A DNA stretch of 64,000 bases from Candidatus Parvarchaeota archaeon (lineage in GTDB: Archaea > Nanobdellota > Nanobdellia > WJKC01): positions 325,840-389,839 of the forward strand of contig JAUWZX010000001.1 in NCBI GenBank assembly GCA_030615175.1. Direction: 5' to 3'. Below, in pieces: positions 60,322 to 64,000 of the stretch. A model generated the notes under the pieces. It was not told the origin of the DNA and did no database searches. It was given only the letters and a program-made list of their open reading frames with translations. Numbering within the stretch: the first letter of the stretch is position 1; every line of letters begins with the position of its first letter. The position numbers and the translations under genes were made by a program.

Positions 60322-60933
60322 AATCGTTATTAAGTCATCCTTAGTATGCCTGCCGCCTAACTCATCAATGAATATTGTGTGAATGCTTGCCTCGTACTCA
60401 CCTTCTGGGCAGGTTAATTCAAAAGTGGCTAGTACGATCTCATTAGGGTTTAAGTAACCAGTAACGTAATCTCTTTCAACAGTGCAGTCCACTGTAATGG
60501 TTGATTCATAAAATAATCTCTGGTCCTGATTATTAATTATATCATAATTTATCCCTGTCTTCTCGTCAGGCGTTACTTGATAATTAATTGACGGTGTCAG
60601 GACAACATCTTCTTCATGGGATATTAAGCACGCTGCTGTTATATCATAATCAGCGTTAACTGATCTTGCTTGCAGCGTGTCATTAAATAATTGACCAATG
60701 ATGAATACTTCCTTATCAATTAATTCATGCAGTAATGTATTATTAATTAATTTAAACACTCTCTTATCAATCTCGCATTTAACATATTTTGATTCCATTA
60801 AGTAAGTGTTATTCCTAAGTTTTACTGTGCCGTAAACCTCTATGTAAAACCCGCCAGGCGGTAATACTATTATTATTAGCAGTGTTATGAGTACTATAAT
60901 TATTATTGACTTAATTATTGACTTCTTCTTCAT
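60310..60933 (-). CDS. Membrane-anchored extracytoplasmic protein, possible OB-fold
   Basis: N-terminal TM then beta-rich YIEVYGTVKLRNNTYLMESKYVKCEID...DKEVFIIGQL. Confidence 0.5.
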   Translation of the reverse strand: MKKKSIIKSIIIIVLITLLIIIVLPPGGFYIEVYGTVKLRNNTYLMESKYVKCEIDKRVFKLINNTLLHELIDKEVFIIGQLFNDTLQARSVNADYDITAACLISHEEDVVLTPSINYQVTPDEKTGINYDIINNQDQRLFYESTITVDCTVERDYVTGYLNPNEIVLATFELTCPEGEYEASIHTIFIDELGGRHTKDDLITISST

Positions 60934-60983
60934 TATTGAATACTAAGATTTAAAACTTTAATAATCTTATTCAATTGATAAGC

Positions 60984-61640
60984 ATGATTAAATTACCTGT
61001 TATTGTAATTAACTTTAAGGCTTATGAGCAAGGCACTGGCAGGAAGGGTTTGATGATTTCAAGAATTATTAATAAGTTAAGCAAGTCAATAATTCTTTGC
61101 CCTCAAGCGTATGACTTAAGAATGATTGCCATGGAGGTTAGTAACCCAGTGTTCACTCAATCACTTGAGCCGTTCACATCTGGAGCGCATACAGGAAGTA
61201 ATACTTGTCTTGCTGCTAAGATGGCAGGTGCGAGCGGCGTGCTTATTAATCATTCAGAGAATAAATGCAGTTTAAAAGTTATTAAGTTATTAATTAATGT
61301 TTGCAGGAAGCATGGGCTGGTAAGCCTTGTATGCGCTCAAAGCCTTTCATGGGTTAAGAAGATTGTTAAATTCAAGCCTGACTTAATTGCTTATGAGCCG
61401 CCGTCACTTATTGGTGGCAAAGTGAGTGTTAGCACTTCTAAGCCTGGAGTTATTAGTGACTGCGTTAAGGCTTGCAAGGGCATCCCTTTGCTTGTCGGCG
61501 CTGGCGTCAGGAGTCCGGTTGATGTTAAGACAGCATTAAAATTAGGAGCTCAGGGAGTGCTAGTTGCTTCAGGCGTGATGAAGGCAGAGAAGCCTGAAGC
61601 AGTAGTTAAATGCTTGATTGATTCACTAAAAGTTACTTAA
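60984..61640 (+). CDS. tpiA: Triosephosphate isomerase (archaeal)
   Basis: VIVINFKAYEQGTG, SGVLINHSENK, IAYEPPSLIG, GIPLLVGAGVRSPVDVKTALKLGAQGVLVASGVMKA. Confidence 0.94.
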   Translation: MIKLPVIVINFKAYEQGTGRKGLMISRIINKLSKSIILCPQAYDLRMIAMEVSNPVFTQSLEPFTSGAHTGSNTCLAAKMAGASGVLINHSENKCSLKVIKLLINVCRKHGLVSLVCAQSLSWVKKIVKFKPDLIAYEPPSLIGGKVSVSTSKPGVISDCVKACKGIPLLVGAGVRSPVDVKTALKLGAQGVLVASGVMKAEKPEAVVKCLIDSLKVT

Positions 61641-61641
61641 T

Positions 61642-62820
61642 TTACTTCCTTTTCTTATATATTTTATGCCTTTGCTTAACTTTCTTTTCAAGCTCCATTC
61701 TCATTACTTTTTCCTTAATTCTTTTATAATCAGCTGCCTTGAATTTATCCTTCATTTCATGAAGAATTTTTGGCAGTGTTGTGTACTCCATGATGTCACT
61801 TGGTAGTCTGTGAGGTTCGAATGGCCCGTGGCGCCTTAAGTATTCACCAATCATGTTAGCTTTCTGCCTTGCTAAGTCAAAACTTGGATCGTCAAACATG
61901 TCTCTCGGTTTGCCAAGCCTGCCGTTGCTTAACTGGAATCCTAAGCAAATAACTCTTGGGGGTCCGTCAAATCTTGTTGGATGAGCTTCTTTAACGCTTA
62001 CAGGCATTAATGGCCCGTTATGGCTTCCTCTCATCCACCCTGCAACTAAGTGAGGGAAAGCAAATGCTTCAAGTACTTCACCAACCGCTGGCAGTCCCTT
62101 CTGAGCCCTGATAATTAATGCAGGGTCGTCTTTTCCTACGTACTTGCCTGCTATTAATGATAACTTGGTTGTTGTTGCAGTGGCCGCAATTATTTTCGGC
62201 TTGTTCTTGTAAACATTTTTTATCACGTACCTGCCCGGACTGCCAATTAATACTAATAAATCATAGATGTGTTCAGGGCATCTTAGTTTTATTGACTTGT
62301 CCTGCTTAACGTCAAGCACTTCGAAAGTGAATCCTTCATGCATTGTGAAGTCAATGATTAATCCGGCAGTATTAAATGGGTCTGCGAAAATCTTGTATAA
62401 TGGCAAGTTCCACGCGCCTGGCTCTGTCTTGTCAGCCATGAATATCAGTATTGGCTCGCTCTTACGTTCTTCAAAACTCATTTCAGCCACTCCAGGACCC
62501 ATTCCTTTAATATTCCCTGAGAAACTTGTCTTAAGCAGGTCCTGTCCTGCACCGTATAATTTTAATTCCCTGGCTTTTTCAGTGCATTTAAGGAATGTTT
62601 CCCAGCCAAGTTCATGAATGTGTTCTGAATTAATTCCTTTCTTGTGAGTCATTATTAATTCCAAGTCATCACCGCATGCTGTTACATAAGAATCAATTAG
62701 TAAGTCACTTTTCCTTAATTCCTTTCTTGCTAGTGTTATTACTTCAGGATGACTGGCTGAGTGCCCGACGTATCCTCCTACATCTGCCTTGAGCAAACTA
62801 ATAGTTATTTTTTTTGCCAT
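61642..62820 (-). CDS. fbp: Bifunctional fructose-1,6-bisphosphate aldolase/phosphatase
   Basis: ISLLKADVGGYVGHS, CGDDLELIMTH, MGPGVAEM, DKTEPGAWNLPLYKIFADPFNTAGL, SHNGPLMPV, TRFDGPPRVICLGFQ. Confidence 0.96.
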   Translation of the reverse strand: MAKKITISLLKADVGGYVGHSASHPEVITLARKELRKSDLLIDSYVTACGDDLELIMTHKKGINSEHIHELGWETFLKCTEKARELKLYGAGQDLLKTSFSGNIKGMGPGVAEMSFEERKSEPILIFMADKTEPGAWNLPLYKIFADPFNTAGLIIDFTMHEGFTFEVLDVKQDKSIKLRCPEHIYDLLVLIGSPGRYVIKNVYKNKPKIIAATATTTKLSLIAGKYVGKDDPALIIRAQKGLPAVGEVLEAFAFPHLVAGWMRGSHNGPLMPVSVKEAHPTRFDGPPRVICLGFQLSNGRLGKPRDMFDDPSFDLARQKANMIGEYLRRHGPFEPHRLPSDIMEYTTLPKILHEMKDKFKAADYKRIKEKVMRMELEKKVKQRHKIYKKRK

Positions 62821-62853
62821 GTCATTTATTAATGAGTTAGTAGTTTATGAACT

Positions 62854-63141
62854 TTACCGCCAGTATATTGGAGGAGCCTTCTCCCTCCCACTTCCTTTAA
62901 TCATGAAGTAAATGATTGTTCCTATTAAACTAATGTAGAATAATCCTAACCCCCAAGGAATTAGTGATAATAAAAGTATTGTTGGGTCATCAGCCATTGC
63001 CTCATCCGCAGCCACTAACTGCGCTTGGAATTCTTGGAATACAACGAATGCCTGGAATATTACTGAGAATACGAATAAACCGACAACGAATACTATTGTT
63101 CCAGCAATTAATACTTTATACGCTGGTATCTCTTCTGGCAT
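62854..63141 (-). CDS. Small two-TM membrane protein, unknown
   Basis: 95 aa ORF. Confidence 0.5.
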   Translation of the reverse strand: MPEEIPAYKVLIAGTIVFVVGLFVFSVIFQAFVVFQEFQAQLVAADEAMADDPTILLLSLIPWGLGLFYISLIGTIIYFMIKGSGREKAPPIYWR

Positions 63142-63195
63142 TACTATTTTATTAATCGTTTGGTTTTTATATTAGTTTTCAATTAATATTAATTA

Positions 63196-63642
63196 ATGGC
63201 GCGTAAAGTTTTCAAAGACATACCTGTTATTGATGTTCATATTAGGAAATTTGAGAAGCCTGATAATTTTTCACTTAATGTTTTAATGAGAAAGTTCTGC
63301 ATTAGCATGGGCTTACTGCAGCCTGGTGATGGCAGGGATTCAATTGTTGACTTATTAACTCTTTTCTATAAGGCTGGCAGGGTTAAGAGGTACCTGACTA
63401 TTGAGGAGGTTTATAAGTTCATGTTAGGGCTTGAGAAGTCCGGCACTGCTCAGTCAAATGTGAGGCGCAATATTCTCCGCTTGAAAGACTTAGGTTTTAT
63501 TGACAGGACTGGTAATGGTTACAGGATTCGCGAATGGCTTTCCTTTCATGGCTTAGTTAGCGAGTTCACTAAATTCAAGGTTGAACCCGTTCTTGAGCGT
63601 ATTAAGGAATATGCTAAGGCATTGGATGATTCATGTAAGTAA
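63196..63642 (+). CDS. Winged-helix DNA-binding protein
   Basis: LTIEEVYKFMLGLEKSGTAQSNVRRNILRLKDLGFIDRTGNGYRIREW. Confidence 0.65.
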   Translation: MARKVFKDIPVIDVHIRKFEKPDNFSLNVLMRKFCISMGLLQPGDGRDSIVDLLTLFYKAGRVKRYLTIEEVYKFMLGLEKSGTAQSNVRRNILRLKDLGFIDRTGNGYRIREWLSFHGLVSEFTKFKVEPVLERIKEYAKALDDSCK

Positions 63643-63654
63643 TTACAACCTTCT

Positions 63655-63960
63655 TTACTTTCTTCTTGCCATTTCTGCTTTATTGAATAATCTGATTAAT
63701 TGCTCCATGTGACTGCCGACGTCCCTGCCCACCGGCGTCAGCCTTATTAGTTTCAGCCTTCCTTTCTTATCAAATTCTATTAGTTTATTCTTTTCAAGTA
63801 TTTGCAGTATCCTGACTGTGTGACTGTAAGTGCAGTCAACTTCCTTTGCCAGCAGGCTTGCGTATCTTGGTTTATCATCATTTCTGAGTTTTACCAGCAT
63901 CATCACAGGCTTGCGTCTTAAGAAAAAGTGAAGTAATCTTTTTTCAGTATTATCTTCCAT
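63655..63960 (-). CDS. Winged-helix (MarR/ArsR-like) transcriptional regulator
   Basis: RYASLLAKEVDCTYSHTVRILQILEKNKLIEFDKKGRLKLIRLTPVGRDV. Confidence 0.75.
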   Translation of the reverse strand: MEDNTEKRLLHFFLRRKPVMMLVKLRNDDKPRYASLLAKEVDCTYSHTVRILQILEKNKLIEFDKKGRLKLIRLTPVGRDVGSHMEQLIRLFNKAEMARRK

Positions 63961-64000
63961 GCTCTACGTTATCTATATACTTCTTTATATACTTTATGGT

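Noticed and set aside
1-64000. Transposons, integrases, prophage, toxin-antitoxin or defence systems
   Set aside because: No transposase, integrase, restriction, Cas or phage structural proteins were recognised in the ORFs.

Overview
This 64 kb window is a gene-dense, AT-rich archaeal chromosome segment. Gene content (exosome, Rpo subunits, TFS, PCNA, Nop5/fibrillarin, archaeosine TGT, FBP aldolase/phosphatase) is clearly archaeal. It looks DPANN-like in style, but I did not determine the taxon. Recognisable blocks are: Nop5/fibrillarin, RpoL, TFS and PCNA (0-4.4 kb); a radical-SAM/TrmB pair and a three-gene 2-hydroxyacyl-CoA dehydratase-type system (4.3-9.1 kb); a redox cluster of superoxide reductase, TrxB, rubredoxin-like protein, ferredoxin, CcdA/thioredoxin and AOR (9-18 kb); a tandem pair of Cys-containing 28/29-residue repeat proteins behind gltX (19.5-22.3 kb); archaeosine genes including an apparent RaSEA-ArcS fusion (26-29 kb); tRNA-Gly; an isolated 5S rRNA with flanking structured RNA candidates (34.8-35.8 kb); a nucleoside phosphorylase/ECF transporter island (40-46 kb); the archaeal exosome/proteasome/RNase P superoperon (49-54.4 kb); and Elp3, CBS-protein, TIM and FBPA/P genes (57-63 kb). 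I saw no CRISPR arrays or transposases. The most interesting structural signals are (i) a two-hairpin palindromic element present at the nop5/fibrillarin junction and inside the gltX reading frame with the same architecture, (ii) repeated short duplications that start at or span gene 3' ends (TFS, VTT protein, 5S rRNA, gltX, elp3), and (iii) two candidate structured RNAs around the 5S gene. All family names come from reading the protein sequences by eye; no searches were run.
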